The position numbers were made by a program, and so were the translations under genes. The notes under the pieces were generated by a model that worked only from the letters and a program-made list of their open reading frames with translations, was not told where the DNA came from and searched no databases. 20,098 nt of DNA from a virus. The stretch is taken from positions 1-20,098 of the IMG/VR virus record IMGVR_UViG_3300032163_001260, one strand, 5' to 3'. Below are positions 1 to 6,735 of this stretch, piece after piece; the first letter of the stretch is position 1, and every line of letters starts with the position of its first letter.

Positions 1-414
1 ATGAAGAATGGTCAAGCAGCTTATATGGCTAGTTGTGTAACCGAAGAAGGGCGAAAGAGAGCGGCGGAAAAAATAAAAAAACTTTGGAAAGATCCAGAAT
101 TTAGAAACAAACATGAAGGAATAAATCATTATTTTTGGAATCCTAATCGAGAACAAGTATTTGCTCCATATACTGAAGAGTTTATTCTAAATAAATCTAA
201 AGTTAGAAAACGTGATAAATATACTTGTAAGTTTCCTGGGTGTTTTAGTTCAGGAAGAACAGTTCATCATATAGATGAAAATAAACAAAATAGTAGACTA
301 GAAAATATGATTACACTTTGTAGTTTACACCATAATAAGATACATATTAAAGATAATGGAATTTGGGTTATATTTTACCAACCATATTTTAGAGAGTTAA
401 CTCATGTATTGTAA
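1..414 (+). CDS. HNH homing endonuclease, 5' truncated by window edge
   Basis: The reading frame is open from the first base, so the true start probably lies upstream. The first visible residues (MKNG, then MASCVTEE) match an internal repeat of the endonuclease at 3421-4101 rather than a protein start. The C-terminal half is an HNH nuclease core: a CKFPGC zinc knuckle (visible residues 76-81), the HH pair in VHHID (89-90), an Asn at 102, and the closing C107 with H110/H111 in place of a clean second CxxC. HNH enzymes of this type cut DNA and spread their own gene between phage genomes. No intron or split host gene is visible next to it, so it appears free-standing. Its last 11 bases overlap the next gene. 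Confidence 0.85.
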   Translation: MKNGQAAYMASCVTEEGRKRAAEKIKKLWKDPEFRNKHEGINHYFWNPNREQVFAPYTEEFILNKSKVRKRDKYTCKFPGCFSSGRTVHHIDENKQNSRLENMITLCSLHHNKIHIKDNGIWVIFYQPYFRELTHVL

Positions 415-652
415 CTTCTGCATCAATAAAAACAGAGACTGGGTTGAAGATGGTTTCTTTGGTGTAAAATGCACTCCATGCGGCAGTGCGTATATTGCTT
501 CTGTTGAACATAAGAAAGTTTTAACAGAAGAAGAAAGAAATATAGTTTATAAATTAATTGAAAAACATTATCCTGGTTTTCAGATTTTAGGATTTGGAAT
601 TAAGAACTTAGGAAAAACTTGGCATTGGTTTGAGGCTGTAAAAAATGAATAA
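404..652 (+). CDS. small protein with a zinc-ribbon-like N-terminus
   Basis: An 82-residue protein of unknown function. Two CxxC pairs (CNFC at residues 3-6 and CTPC at 23-26) would form a small zinc ribbon; keeping the first pair requires the ATG at 404, which lies inside the 3' end of the endonuclease gene. The rest is mixed charged sequence with several aromatic residues near the end (TWHWF). Only a weak purine run (AGAGAG) precedes the start, so translation may be coupled to the gene before it. It overlaps the following gene by 8 bases. The zinc-binding idea is inferred from the cysteine spacing only. Confidence 0.6.
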   Translation: MYCNFCINKNRDWVEDGFFGVKCTPCGSAYIASVEHKKVLTEEERNIVYKLIEKHYPGFQILGFGIKNLGKTWHWFEAVKNE

Positions 653-965
653 AATCCAAGCTATGAGATTAGTTTACGAATCTAAACTAGATAAGTACGA
701 AAAATTGGCGATTTTGGACTTTATCTTCAATGAACCCGAATCCAGTATTCCTTTTATTCTAAGAGAATTTGATCTCAAGTCTATCTCAAAAGCTTTCAAG
801 AAAGCTTATAAATCAGTTAAGTATCATCCACTTACAATGAAAGCTGCTCCATATGTTGCTGCTGGAGGAGCGTCTAACATTGCTGGAGGTGACTGGTCAA
901 CTTTCGCAAGTAAAGTCGGAACTGACGCATTAGGTTACGCAAAGAAAAAAGGATTAAAGATTTAA
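645..965 (+). CDS. unknown small protein, possible virion component
   Basis: A 106-residue protein that I do not recognise. The first 40 residues are predicted helical and acidic/hydrophobic. The middle is lysine-rich (residues about 45-60), and the C-terminus is rich in Gly and Ala (PYVAAGGASNIAGGDW) and ends in a basic KKKGLKI. A GAGG ribosome binding site lies within the end of the upstream gene, about 8 bases before the ATG, and the two genes overlap by 8 bases. The Gly/Ala-rich segment plus basic tail resembles small minor virion proteins in phage structural regions, but no specific family can be assigned. Confidence 0.6.
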   Translation: MNKIQAMRLVYESKLDKYEKLAILDFIFNEPESSIPFILREFDLKSISKAFKKAYKSVKYHPLTMKAAPYVAAGGASNIAGGDWSTFASKVGTDALGYAKKKGLKI

Positions 966-978
966 CGGAGGAGTTAAA

Positions 979-1704
979 ATGCAAAATGTAATAGAGTCAT
1001 TAACTTTTTTAGCTATTGCTAGAGAAACTTTAGCTGAAAGTGTGAATGAAAAAACTAGCAAAGATTTCTTAGTTAATGAAGCAACAGACTTTGAAATTTT
1101 GCATCTTCTGGTTTCTGGTAAGTTTCCTAAAGTAAGAGAAAGTGCAAAAGCTGAACAAGCTATTATGGACTCTTTAAAAACATACGTTTTGGAGAACAAA
1201 AACACTTTCTGTACTTTCCTAGGTCCGTCTGCAATTTCCACTTTTATCTTGGAAGTTGACGTTGTATCTCCTCTGAATATCTCATCGTCCTTTAAATTTA
1301 TTAAAGAAAATCTAATTCCAGTTTCTGAAGGAAAAAAGGGACTAAAGGGAATTTTGTCAAATCTAAACAAAGTACCAGAAAAGATTTCTGGAGTTACTAA
1401 AAACCTTACAAAAAAGGAAAAAATTACACTTGGTGCTGCTGCTTTAGCTGTTGCTGCTTTAGCTGGATATGCAGCTTACAAAATTTATCAGAACTATTTC
1501 AGTAAAGTTGCTCGACATTGTTCTGGTCCTGATAAAGTTGCTTGTGTAAAGAAAGCTCGAGTTTCAGCTCTGAAGGCTCAGGCAACTACATTAAAGAGTT
1601 CGGTGGCTTCTTGCGGGCATACAAATAATCCAGAAAAATGTAGAGCTTCAATAAACAAGAAAATTTCTGGTGTGGAAGCAAAGATCTCTAACTTAATGAA
1701 ATAA
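979..1704 (+). CDS. membrane-anchored or membrane-active protein with Cys-rich helical tail, probable virion protein
   Basis: A 241-residue protein with a strong ribosome binding site (GGAGGAG, 966-972). The N-terminal 145 residues look like a soluble mixed domain. Residues 149-170 form one hydrophobic, Ala-rich membrane helix. The last 70 residues carry four cysteines (181, 189, 212, 221) in two similar units, each ending in lysine-rich amphipathic helix; the second contains NPEKCR. The cysteines could form two disulfide-linked helical hairpins if this tail is exported or inside the virion. Similar C-terminal Cys/NPEKC segments occur in minor virion proteins of tailed phages, as far as I recall. 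A function in membrane contact or DNA delivery is only inference. Confidence 0.65.
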   Translation: MQNVIESLTFLAIARETLAESVNEKTSKDFLVNEATDFEILHLLVSGKFPKVRESAKAEQAIMDSLKTYVLENKNTFCTFLGPSAISTFILEVDVVSPLNISSSFKFIKENLIPVSEGKKGLKGILSNLNKVPEKISGVTKNLTKKEKITLGAAALAVAALAGYAAYKIYQNYFSKVARHCSGPDKVACVKKARVSALKAQATTLKSSVASCGHTNNPEKCRASINKKISGVEAKISNLMK

Positions 1705-1705
1705 A

Positions 1706-2269
1706 ATGAAACTAAATGAAATTAATAAAGAAGTAATTTCTAAAGTTTCTAATAAGGAACTTTCAAGTCTTCATAGACGATTGCACCAAATGTTTGGCGC
1801 GGCGTCTAGATTTCCCAAATCAAGTGAAAAGATTAAAAGTTTATTATTAAAAATTGAAAAGGTTCATGAAATTGTAGTTAATGAAATGTCAAAAAGAAAG
1901 TTTAAGCATCAATCTGACTTACTAAAAAGAGAGGAAACTTCTATGAGTAAACTAGATAGATTTCTAGAACATATCCTAGAAGATGATAGTTTTATGTTCG
2001 ATGAAAAAAAACCCATGATTCCAGGATCTTTAAGACTTGGAGAACTACTATTGGAAAAGAAGAACAAAAAATGGATTCAAAAAGCTATTGAAAAACCAGG
2101 TGCTCTTCATCAGCAACTTGGAGTTCCACAAGGAGAAAAAATTCCTCCTGAAAAATTGGCGGTCAAACCAAGCGATACTCCAAAAATGAAAAGACGGAAA
2201 ATTTTGGCGAAGACTCTTAAGAAGATTACTAGGAAAAGAACTGGGAAAGGCGAGGAAGAAGAGGATTAA
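1706..2269 (+). CDS. phage protein with WIQKAIxKPGAL motif
   Basis: A 187-residue charged protein. The N-terminal part (residues about 15-65) has the pattern LSSLHRRLHQMFG followed by a helix ending EMSKRKFKH. I have seen this pattern in phage head or packaging proteins and in some replication proteins. The C-terminal part (about 130-175) contains KKWIQKAIEKPGALHQQLG and the basic run KMKRRKILAKTLKKI, the hallmark of a small phage protein type in which this segment often stands alone. The end alternates basic and acidic (RKRTGKGEEEED). The start follows the previous stop by one base with no good ribosome binding site, so translational coupling is likely. A structural or DNA-associated role is inferred. 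Confidence 0.6.
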   Translation: MKLNEINKEVISKVSNKELSSLHRRLHQMFGAASRFPKSSEKIKSLLLKIEKVHEIVVNEMSKRKFKHQSDLLKREETSMSKLDRFLEHILEDDSFMFDEKKPMIPGSLRLGELLLEKKNKKWIQKAIEKPGALHQQLGVPQGEKIPPEKLAVKPSDTPKMKRRKILAKTLKKITRKRTGKGEEEED

Positions 2270-2271
2270 AA

Positions 2272-2490
2272 ATGAACATTCTTTGGGATGATCAAGAAAA
2301 ATCCATTAGAGGGTGTTTTGTAAATTTACTAATTACTGTTTCTATTTTATCTCTTTTAGTTTACGGAATTTTATTTGACCCCCATGTTGTTGAAAGACTT
2401 AAGACTTTAGAAACTTTAATAGTTGGATTCTTTACAGTAAGTTTTGGAATTTGGAGTGTAAGGAAAGCAATAGAAAAAAAGAATGAGTAA
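2272..2490 (+). CDS. two-helix membrane protein, holin candidate
   Basis: A 72-residue protein with two membrane helices (residues about 17-35 and 47-62), a short polar turn between them, an acidic N-terminus and a basic C-terminus (RKAIEKKNE). Small size, two helices and a position directly before the spanin pair fit a class II holin, the protein that opens the inner membrane at the timed end of infection. A GAGGA ribosome binding site lies in the end of the upstream gene. Many phages encode other small two-helix proteins, so the holin call is inference from topology and neighbours. A second membrane-protein candidate lies at 4920-5240, directly before the transglycosylase. Confidence 0.5.
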   Translation: MNILWDDQEKSIRGCFVNLLITVSILSLLVYGILFDPHVVERLKTLETLIVGFFTVSFGIWSVRKAIEKKNE

Positions 2491-2544
2491 TTTTTAATAG
2501 AATTTTTGTGGTTAATTTAGATTTTTGAATGGAGGATTAAGAAA

Positions 2545-3090
2545 ATGTGGTTATCATTATTGTTGAAGTTGATTACAAATCCAAAGAATTTAGCAATTGT
2601 TTTTCTTTCCATCTTTCTACTGGTTGCCGCTGGATCTTCTTTTTACTACAAGCAAAAAGTAGCAACATTACAGATGAAAGTATTAGTAATTACGCAAGAA
2701 AATACAAACCTAAAAACACAAATCAAACAAGTAAATGTTCACAATAGCGCTCTACGTCAGCAAATAGAAGATCTCCAAACGATTGAAAAGAAAAGTAAAG
2801 ATCTTCAAGATCGTTTGAACGCTTTGAAGAAAGTGTGTCCTCAAGTAATTACAATAAGAAAACCAAAGCAACCTACAGTAGTTAAACCTGAAACTATTAC
2901 ACCACCCGGACCAAGAACGGATCTAGTTCCGGTACCACCAACGAAGACAGAACCCAAAATCGAAGCAGAAGAACAACCTAATAAAGAGAATGATCGAGAA
3001 GTAGTAGATTATGAGTGGTTGGGTCCTGAAGGGGAAAAAGAAGCTATTAAGCTCTATAACGATATAATTAGATGGTTTAATTCACCATGA
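2545..3090 (+). CDS. inner-membrane spanin (Rz-like)
   Basis: A 181-residue protein with one N-terminal membrane helix (residues about 16-36), then a periplasmic coiled coil (about 38-95, with many Gln, Lys and Leu at heptad-like spacing). A Pro/Thr/Lys-rich stretch (about 100-145) follows, then an acidic C-terminus. This is the usual design of an i-spanin, which joins with the outer-membrane lipoprotein to fuse the two membranes in the last step of lysis of a Gram-negative host. The lipoprotein gene follows at 3158, as expected for a two-component spanin. A strong ribosome binding site (GGAGG) precedes the ATG. Most Rz-type proteins are somewhat shorter; the proline-rich spacer accounts for the extra length. 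Confidence 0.75.
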   Translation: MWLSLLLKLITNPKNLAIVFLSIFLLVAAGSSFYYKQKVATLQMKVLVITQENTNLKTQIKQVNVHNSALRQQIEDLQTIEKKSKDLQDRLNALKKVCPQVITIRKPKQPTVVKPETITPPGPRTDLVPVPPTKTEPKIEAEEQPNKENDREVVDYEWLGPEGEKEAIKLYNDIIRWFNSP

Positions 3091-3161
3091 AATTATATAA
3101 ATGTGAATGTGGAGAGGAAATTAGAAAAGAAAAAGAATTTGAGAAAGGAGAACCAAAATGA
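3087..3161 (+). pseudogene. 24-codon relic of a homing endonuclease N-terminus, or coupling leader peptide
   Basis: This small open frame starts in an ATGA overlap with the inner spanin stop and ends in an ATGA overlap with the outer spanin start. It begins MKLYKCECGEEIRKEKEF, which aligns with the start of the endonuclease at 3421 (MQLCECKCGQKVSKEENKF) and of the one at 14581 (MNLCECGICGREVTKEG). It then stops. The simplest reading is the leftover 5' end of a deleted endonuclease gene. The frame now carries the ribosome binding site for the outer spanin (AAGGAG, 3144-3149), so its translation could couple the two spanin genes. Whether the peptide is made is unknown. Confidence 0.45.
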
Positions 3162-3409
3162 AAAAAATCTTTTTAGTTTTGCTAGTTTCGTTATTCCTAG
3201 CTGGGTGTGTTACTACAACACCTACACCTCCGGTAGCGAAGATAGATTGTCCAAGACCCATCAAACTAAAAGCGGTAGAATTAAACGATAAAAAAGATTT
3301 ATGTTCGCCGGAAAATGTTAACATACAGATGCAAAATACTAAAGACATTGTAGAATATTCAAAGAAACAAGATGCTACGATTGATTGTTGGGAAAATTCT
3401 AATAAATAG
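3158..3409 (+). CDS. outer-membrane spanin lipoprotein (Rz1-like)
   Basis: An 83-residue protein with a textbook lipoprotein signal: a Lys-Lys start, a hydrophobic core and the lipobox LAGC with Cys17 as the lipidation site. The mature protein begins with a short Thr/Pro-rich stretch (VTTTPTPPV) and includes further cysteines (in DCPRP, LCSPE and DCWEN). Size, lipobox and proline content fit an o-spanin that sits in the inner leaflet of the outer membrane and binds the i-spanin tail across the periplasm. Unlike many Rz1 genes, it lies downstream of the i-spanin gene rather than embedded in it. An AAGGAG ribosome binding site precedes the ATG. Confidence 0.75.
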   Translation: MKKIFLVLLVSLFLAGCVTTTPTPPVAKIDCPRPIKLKAVELNDKKDLCSPENVNIQMQNTKDIVEYSKKQDATIDCWENSNK

Positions 3410-3420
3410 GATACAAAGTT

Positions 3421-4101
3421 ATGCAACTGTGCGAGTGTAAATGTGGACAAAAGGTATCTAAAGAAGAAAATAAATTTATTCGTGGGCATAACAGAAAAGG
3501 AAAAACTAAAGAAACTGATGAAAGTGTTGAAAGAGGAGCAGAAAAGCACTCAAAGTGGATGAAAAATGGCGGCGCATCTTTTGTAGCTAGTTTTCGTACT
3601 GAAGATAGTTTCCAGAAACAAGCAGAAAAAATGCAGGGAAGAACTAAAGAGACTCACGTAGGCGTTAGAAGAATGGCAGAAAAGCATTTAGGTAATATTC
3701 CTTGGAACAAAGAGTTAACAAAAGAAACAGATGAAAGACTTAAAAAAGTATCAGAACGAATGAAAAATGGTGGATCAACATACGCAGCTAGTTTTATAAC
3801 TGAAGAAAGTAGAATAAGAGGAGGAGAAAACAGAAGAGGAAAAAACCACGGAATGTGGAAAGGTGGAATCTCTTTTGAACCTTATGGTCTAGATTTTAAT
3901 AATAAATTAAAGAAATATATTAGAGAAAAATTTAACCATACTTGTATAATTTGTGAATCTTCAGCAAAGATTCCTCATCATATAGACTATAATAAAAAGA
4001 ATAATCAAGAAGATAATTTTGTTCTTCTTTGTAAGAAATGTCACGCTAAAACAAATAGTAATCGAGAACACTGGAAAGTCAGATTTAGAAATTCTAAATA
4101 A
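3421..4101 (+). CDS. HNH homing endonuclease with N-terminal Zn-hook and TKE repeats
   Basis: A 226-residue free-standing homing endonuclease. Residues 4-22 hold a small Cys/His hook (CECKCG ... RGHN). Residues about 25-130 carry repeated DNA-binding-like units of the form GRTKETxxGVRRxAEK and two copies of MKNGGxxxxASFxTE. The C-terminal nuclease has C175/C178, H186-H187 in PHHIDY, and C204/C207-H208, the arrangement of zinc-bound HNH enzymes that nick or cut DNA with one divalent metal. It lies 11 bases after the outer spanin stop, inserted between lysis-like genes without splitting any. The ribosome binding site (TAGGA) is weak, as is common for such selfish genes. The N-terminal modules are shared with the EDxHD enzyme at 14581-15252. 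Confidence 0.9.
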   Translation: MQLCECKCGQKVSKEENKFIRGHNRKGKTKETDESVERGAEKHSKWMKNGGASFVASFRTEDSFQKQAEKMQGRTKETHVGVRRMAEKHLGNIPWNKELTKETDERLKKVSERMKNGGSTYAASFITEESRIRGGENRRGKNHGMWKGGISFEPYGLDFNNKLKKYIREKFNHTCIICESSAKIPHHIDYNKKNNQEDNFVLLCKKCHAKTNSNREHWKVRFRNSK

Positions 4102-4116
4102 GAAGGGAAGGTTCGA

Positions 4117-4701
4117 ATGTATGTGATCATATCTTGTCATCTTGATACAATATTTAATAGCCCAATGGCGGATGTAAAAAACGGAATACAAACTGGAGTT
4201 TGTGATAACTTAAGTGGTGTTTTATGCTGCTCTCAATTAATTGGACTGGAGGGGATCCATATAGAGTTTACCAATGGTGAGGAAACCAATATGGAAGGCG
4301 CTAGGTGGGTAGCTGATAGATATTCACCAGATGATACATTCTTAATTGTAGTTGATGTTACAGAAAAAGCACCCAGATGGAAAAGTACACAATTTACAGT
4401 TGAGAATATTAATGGAATTGATCTTAAACATATCAAGAAAGCTTTAAAAGGATTTCAGGGAAAGTATAAAGTAAAAGAAACTGGTGCTGAGAGTGAAGCT
4501 TGGTTATACAAGAAAGAAGGATTTTCTTGCTTAGAAATTGACATTGTAGTGACAGGCGGTTTACACAACCTTCACAATAGAGCTCAAGTTTCCGATATTC
4601 TTATAGCTTCTGAAGCAGTCAAAGCGATAACCGACTATGTAAAAGATAAAGAGAAAAAAGAAATCTGTGAAGCAGTTACAGCAACACAAGAAAGAAAATA
4701 A
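4117..4701 (+). CDS. compact M28/M42/M20-like zinc peptidase
   Basis: A 194-residue protein with the ordered metal-site motifs of two-zinc aminopeptidase and carboxypeptidase folds: HxD (H8, D10), a bridging Asp in CDNLSG (D30), the EE pair in NGEET (E55-E56, catalytic base and ligand), a further Asp in VVDVT (D80), and a late His in GGLHNLHNR (probably H153). Members of these families remove amino acids from peptides or split related amide bonds. The usual length is over 300 residues, so this is close to a bare catalytic core without a lid or dimerisation domain. The ribosome binding site AGGGAAGG is good. Neighbouring lysis genes make a role in peptidoglycan peptide cleavage possible, but no signal peptide is visible and the substrate is unknown. 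Confidence 0.7.
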   Translation: MYVIISCHLDTIFNSPMADVKNGIQTGVCDNLSGVLCCSQLIGLEGIHIEFTNGEETNMEGARWVADRYSPDDTFLIVVDVTEKAPRWKSTQFTVENINGIDLKHIKKALKGFQGKYKVKETGAESEAWLYKKEGFSCLEIDIVVTGGLHNLHNRAQVSDILIASEAVKAITDYVKDKEKKEICEAVTATQERK

Positions 4702-4714
4702 AAGCTTCTTAAAA

Positions 4715-4909
4715 ATGAAAGCCAAACTAGTAGAAGAAATATGTCCAAAATGTAATGGTGTGGGATTAGAGCCAGAAAAAGTTTGGTGTGTTGATTATTG
4801 TAACAGTTCTCCATTTGGGTGTTATAGAGAAACAGGAAAAAAAGTTATATGTAAAACTTGTATGGGACTTAAAACAATAACTATCTTGGAAGTATCTGAA
4901 AGTTACTAG
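4715..4909 (+). CDS. small DnaJ-like zinc-finger protein
   Basis: About 64 residues with two CxxCxG-type motifs (CPKCNG near the N-terminus and CKTCMG near the C-terminus) and further cysteines between them (CVDYC, GCY). The spacing resembles half of a DnaJ cysteine-rich domain, which binds zinc. The start is uncertain: the ATG at 4715 follows the peptidase stop by 13 bases, while an in-frame GTG at 4667 would overlap that gene and add 16 residues. Neither has a clear ribosome binding site. I chose the ATG because the extra residues from the GTG are low-complexity Gln/Lys sequence. Function unknown; a chaperone-like or nucleic-acid-binding role would be a guess. Confidence 0.55.
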   Translation: MKAKLVEEICPKCNGVGLEPEKVWCVDYCNSSPFGCYRETGKKVICKTCMGLKTITILEVSESY

Positions 4910-4919
4910 GAGGAAAATT

Positions 4920-5240
4920 ATGAGTAATGGCTTTTCAAGATTCTCGAACTTCAAATTTAATTTCAGACGAGTGTGGGTAGACGTACTAGCTTTAATTTCC
5001 CTACTGTTGGTGGGGTTTCTTGCTCCAGCTGCGTGGTTCCCAATCGCAGCGAAGATTGGATTTGTGTCTCTTTTATTCTCTAAGTTAATCTTCGTAAGCT
5101 GTGGAATTCTACACGCTCATATTTCAAGAAAACTAATTTGGAATTACATTGACTTCAACACAACTACAGACGTAATGTCCAAAGTTATGATTATCGCTTG
5201 GTACGTAATCATAATCTTTGCATGGTGCAGAGGTGGTTAA
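4920..5240 (+). CDS. three-helix membrane protein, holin candidate
   Basis: A 106-residue protein with a polar, basic N-terminus (to about residue 17) and three hydrophobic segments: about 20-42 (VLALISLLLVGFLAPAAWF), 44-65 (IGFVSLLFSKLIFVSCGIL) and 87-103 (SKVMIIAWYVIIIFAW). It ends in a short Arg-Gly-Gly tail. A strong ribosome binding site (AGGAGG) precedes the ATG. The stop codon overlaps the start of the secreted transglycosylase gene (TAATG), so the two are made together. Three helices, small size and coupling to a cell-wall enzyme fit a class I holin. It may be a tail- or envelope-related membrane protein instead; the sequence alone cannot decide. Confidence 0.55.
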   Translation: MSNGFSRFSNFKFNFRRVWVDVLALISLLLVGFLAPAAWFPIAAKIGFVSLLFSKLIFVSCGILHAHISRKLIWNYIDFNTTTDVMSKVMIIAWYVIIIFAWCRGG

Positions 5241-5833
5241 TGAAAATTCTAGTTTTAGTTCTCCTAATTCTATTTTTATTTCCCACTTTTGGCATGACGT
5301 TGGATCGTTGTAATGACTTTAAGGAAGATGTAAGAATTCAACATACTAAATACTTTGGTTTTGACTTTCCTTGGTGGTTTGGTATTGGTCAGTTAAAGCA
5401 AGAATCCGGATGTAGAGCGAATACTACAGCGTGGGACTTGGGTCAGGGAATTGCGCAGTTTATGCCGGCAACTGCTAAATACATCAACTCTTTAATGGGA
5501 GAGAATCTAAACCCATACAAACCAGAAGATGGTATTAAGATGCAGGCGTATTACATGTCCATAATTTATAGAGGTCAAAAGTGGAGCGGAAAGTTATGGA
5601 CCGCATACCAGTCGTACAATGGTGGAGAAGGAAATTTAGTCAACGAATATAAGCGAGCTAATGAGTTAGATTGGAACGCAATGTTATCTCAATGTCATAG
5701 AAAAGTAGTAACTTTAAAAAGTGGTGAGAAATTAGACTTTTGTAAAGTTAACTACGATTATAGCAAGCAAATTTATAAATATGGAAACTTATACAATACA
5801 GGAAATCCAGTTGATAACTGGGAGTTCTGGTAA
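5240..5833 (+). CDS. SLT-type lytic transglycosylase with signal peptide
   Basis: A 197-residue enzyme that cuts the glycan strands of peptidoglycan between MurNAc and GlcNAc. The start chosen is the ATG at 5240, within TAATG of the previous gene; an in-frame upstream ATG at 5198 would add non-hydrophobic residues before the signal. Residues 1-18 are an uninterrupted hydrophobic signal peptide. The SLT core runs from about 43 to 150: IGQLKQESGC with the catalytic E55, DLGQGIAQFMPATAKY, AYYMSIIYRG and AYQSYNGGEGN, the usual goose-type lysozyme landmarks. Export by the signal peptide suggests a Sec-dependent endolysin or an enzyme that helps virion entry or release. A Cys pair (24 and 58) could form a disulfide in the periplasm. 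Confidence 0.85.
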   Translation: MKILVLVLLILFLFPTFGMTLDRCNDFKEDVRIQHTKYFGFDFPWWFGIGQLKQESGCRANTTAWDLGQGIAQFMPATAKYINSLMGENLNPYKPEDGIKMQAYYMSIIYRGQKWSGKLWTAYQSYNGGEGNLVNEYKRANELDWNAMLSQCHRKVVTLKSGEKLDFCKVNYDYSKQIYKYGNLYNTGNPVDNWEFW

Positions 5834-5922
5834 AATCATTCCTCTTTTTTCCCATCAAAAAATGTTCTCTCCGATCTAGTTCCCACCAAAAAAGTAGAAC
5901 AAATTATAAATAAGGAGCTACA
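5834..5922 (+). promoter_or_regulatory. intergenic gap with AGAACA and T4-late-like TATAAATA element
   Basis: This 89-base gap carries no gene. It holds AGAACA at 5896-5901 followed by TATAAATA at 5905-5912, an exact match to the core of T4 late promoters, and then an AAGGAG ribosome binding site directly before the next ATG. A start point about six bases downstream of TATAAATA would leave almost no leader and no ribosome binding site, which argues against a simple T4-like reading. AGAACA followed by AT-rich sequence also precedes the genes at 12785 and 14581. Confidence 0.25.
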
Positions 5923-6135
5923 ATGCGACAGAATTTTTTGAATAACAATCAATGGAAATTGAGAAAACTGAGAATTCGAATTCCTGTTTCAATTAGACCA
6001 ACAAAAGTTATAAATCCAAAGAAAGAATATAATAAACATGGGAATAGGGAAATAATTGAAAGAGAACTGGACCTGTATGAATTTGAGAAAGAAGAGGAAA
6101 AATTAAGAAAACTCTACGCAAACCCAGGAGATTAA
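5923..6135 (+). CDS. small basic protein, unknown
   Basis: A 70-residue protein with a good ribosome binding site (AAGGAG). The first half is strongly basic and includes alternating hydrophobic and Arg/Lys residues (LRKLRIRIPVSIRP). The second half is helical and highly charged (EFEKEEEKLRKLY). It ends one base before the TTG start of the next gene, with the next ribosome binding site (AGGAG) inside its last codons, so it belongs to the same structural-gene unit. No family is recognised. Confidence 0.6.
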   Translation: MRQNFLNNNQWKLRKLRIRIPVSIRPTKVINPKKEYNKHGNREIIERELDLYEFEKEEEKLRKLYANPGD

Positions 6136-6136
6136 T

Positions 6137-6730
6137 TTGCCAGTTTTCAGTACAATAGTAATTCCGGAACTTCAGTATTATTTTGGAATGTTTGTTAAGA
6201 AGACTACATTGAATAAAGATGAAATTCCATTTCCTGTTCAATTGAATCGAGAAGATTTATACGAAGATAGATCTTTTTTAAGACTTCTTTTTGACGAAGA
6301 GTGGCCAGCAGATTATACTCACTATTATTTCTTCTATCATGAAAGGGCTTGTTCAGAAAACTGGCCAGCGATAGTTCAAACCAGAGCAAACATTTATGCT
6401 AGAACTGCTTCATATTGGGTAGCTTGCGATAGCACAGCAAGTTTCGCTATCAATATTTTTAACTTGGGAACTGAAGAAATTGCGATGGTGGATCAACTTT
6501 TGTTATATAGATTAAACCCATGTACATACTCATTAAGTATTGATTTTTCCGTTTTAACAACAAACTTGGGAAAATTGATTTGGTTATATTTAAATCTTAA
6601 AGTTAATGAAGACTATTCTATAATTGATACAACCACACCAATCGCTAGCTCCGATAGTACCCTAGAAAACATGTATGAAATTTATTTGATAGAAAATGTC
6701 TTTAGTTTCGTACAGGAACAAGGGAGATAA
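6137..6730 (+). CDS. probable baseplate-associated structural protein
   Basis: A 197-residue protein that I cannot place in a named family. It starts at TTG: AGGAG lies six bases upstream, and the next in-frame Met is at residue 18, after what reads as a normal N-terminal strand. The sequence is rich in aromatic residues (YTHYYFFYH, TASYWV) and mixed beta/helical, with no signal or membrane segment. It ends five bases before the large baseplate-like gene, which also uses TTG. This tight pairing suggests that it is a partner protein in the baseplate or tail end. An assembly factor is an alternative. Confidence 0.6.
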   Translation: MPVFSTIVIPELQYYFGMFVKKTTLNKDEIPFPVQLNREDLYEDRSFLRLLFDEEWPADYTHYYFFYHERACSENWPAIVQTRANIYARTASYWVACDSTASFAINIFNLGTEEIAMVDQLLLYRLNPCTYSLSIDFSVLTTNLGKLIWLYLNLKVNEDYSIIDTTTPIASSDSTLENMYEIYLIENVFSFVQEQGR

Positions 6731-6735
6731 AATAA

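Noticed and set aside
954-1370. 138-codon open frame on the minus strand
   Set aside because: It is antisense to the gene at 979-1704, which has a strong ribosome binding site and a coherent protein; the minus frame has none.
4110-4118. GGTTCGAAT resembling a tRNA T-loop
   Set aside because: No matching T stem, anticodon arm or acceptor stem surrounds it; it is the spacer before the peptidase ATG.
5774-5781. TATAAATA inside the transglycosylase gene (and again at 19274-19281 inside the 19002-19496 gene) as T4-type late promoters
   Set aside because: These copies lie within coding sequence with no suitable downstream start and show that the octamer arises by chance in this AT-rich DNA.
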